Shown in pieces: positions 63,412 through 64,000 of a DNA stretch of 64,000 bases. Within the stretch, counting starts at the first letter, position 1, and each line of letters begins with the position of its first letter. Source of the DNA: Molanna angustata (Eukaryota; Arthropoda; Insecta; Trichoptera; Molannidae); NCBI GenBank assembly GCA_963576475.1, contig OY754980.1, positions 33,393,431-33,457,430 of the forward strand, in the 5' to 3' direction. The notes under the pieces are model-generated. The model searched no databases. It was not told the DNA's origin and was given only the letters and a program-made list of their open reading frames with translations. A program made the translations under genes and the position numbers.

Positions 63412-64000
63412 ATACATTCATACATACCATCACGCCATGTCCCTTACAGGGTAGGCAGAGAAAACCGAACGCCACTTACTTCTATCTTGACATACATTCA
63501 TAGCCTCGACAACATTCATACATCGTCTTATACGTCATGTTCGTCTGTTGTTCACGCTTCTAACATTTCCGTCTTTCGAAATACCATTCACATGGACGTG
63601 CCATCCCTTCCTTGTGCGGCCCCGACGTCTCATTCCATTCCTGTCCGCAATGTTTATTTTCTTCGTCAGGCGTTCCTCATTCATTCTCCCCATGTGGCCA
63701 AACCATCTCAATGTGTTCACTTTCATTCTATTAATAACATCTTTCTTTATCCTACATTATTTCGTTATGTCCTCATTTCTGACCCTGTCATACATCGTTC
63801 TATTACAGATTCTTCTTAGCGATCTCATTTCAACTGCATTTATTCTATTTTCGTGCGGCTTCTGCCATGTCCAGGTTTCACTTGCATACGTCAAGGTTGG
63901 CACTAAGATAGCATTATGAATGGCAACTTTAGCATCCTTAGATATGTTGCGGTCATTCATAACTGGTTTCAGTGCTCCATTCACTCTGTTTCCTGCCATA
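63412..64000 (-). mobile_element. RTE-like LINE, C-terminal part, runs off the window
   Basis: Minus strand encodes MAGNRVNGALKPVMNDRNIS, TLTYASETWTWQKPHENRIN, AVEMRSLRRICNRTMYDR, then in a shifted frame VNTLRWFGHMGRMNEERL and WRSVFSAYPVRDMA, with tail GCGTGATGGTATGTATGAAT. Same family as 1.3 and 34.8 kb, with the expected Trp preserved after ASE. Frameshifted, so dead. Confidence 0.88.

Overview
This window is a repeat-dense, AT-rich stretch of an insect nuclear genome, most likely a moth or butterfly. That reading rests on the mix of R1-, jockey-, RTE- and CR1/L2-like non-LTR retrotransposons, microsatellite-bearing Helitron-like elements, tRNA-derived SINEs and the very frequent short palindrome TAGGTACCTA. 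It is inference from repeat content only; another arthropod is not excluded. I found no convincing host protein-coding gene, no rRNA and no functional tRNA gene. Almost every long open frame belongs to a retroelement or is a by-product of a simple or tandem repeat.

Layout. 0-2.2 kb: 56-bp satellite with a truncated LINE inside it. 2.5-7.7 kb: small DNA transposons with terminal inverted repeats, two SINE families, and truncated LINEs. 8.6-15.7 kb: a Helitron-like element split by a nearly complete 6.0-kb R1-clade LINE (ORF1, ORF2 with endonuclease and RT, one frameshift). 15.8-17.1 kb: a 1.3-kb element flanked by TTAA. 17.4-20.2 kb: decayed retroelement pieces, one nested in another. 20.4-25.7 kb and, inverted, 47.5-50.4 kb: two long copies of one non-coding repeat. 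25.8-37.7 kb: a full Helitron-like copy, palindromic MITEs, SINEs, LINE 3' ends and a GC-rich retroposon. 38.0-44.7 kb: head-to-tail array of six Helitron-like copies plus a fragment. 45-57 kb: CR1 ends, two large palindromes, a split Helitron copy and more LINE pieces. 57.07-57.68 kb: a perfect 38-bp minisatellite. 58.3-61.5 kb: a jockey-clade LINE with an intact 903-codon ORF2. 61.7-64 kb: a roughly 290-bp dispersed repeat in several orientations and a LINE cut off by the window edge.

How the parts relate. Several insertions keep target-site duplications, so relative ages can be read: the Helitron copy at 8.6 kb is older than the R1 LINE inside it; the 56-bp satellite is older than the LINE inside it; the diverged Helitron copy at 51 kb is older than its LINE. 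All well-preserved copies of the Helitron-like family carry the same short 3' end of an RTE-like LINE, so that piece was acquired before the family spread. The tandem Helitron array and the LINE-tail-derived minisatellites suggest that mobile-element ends are being turned into satellites here.
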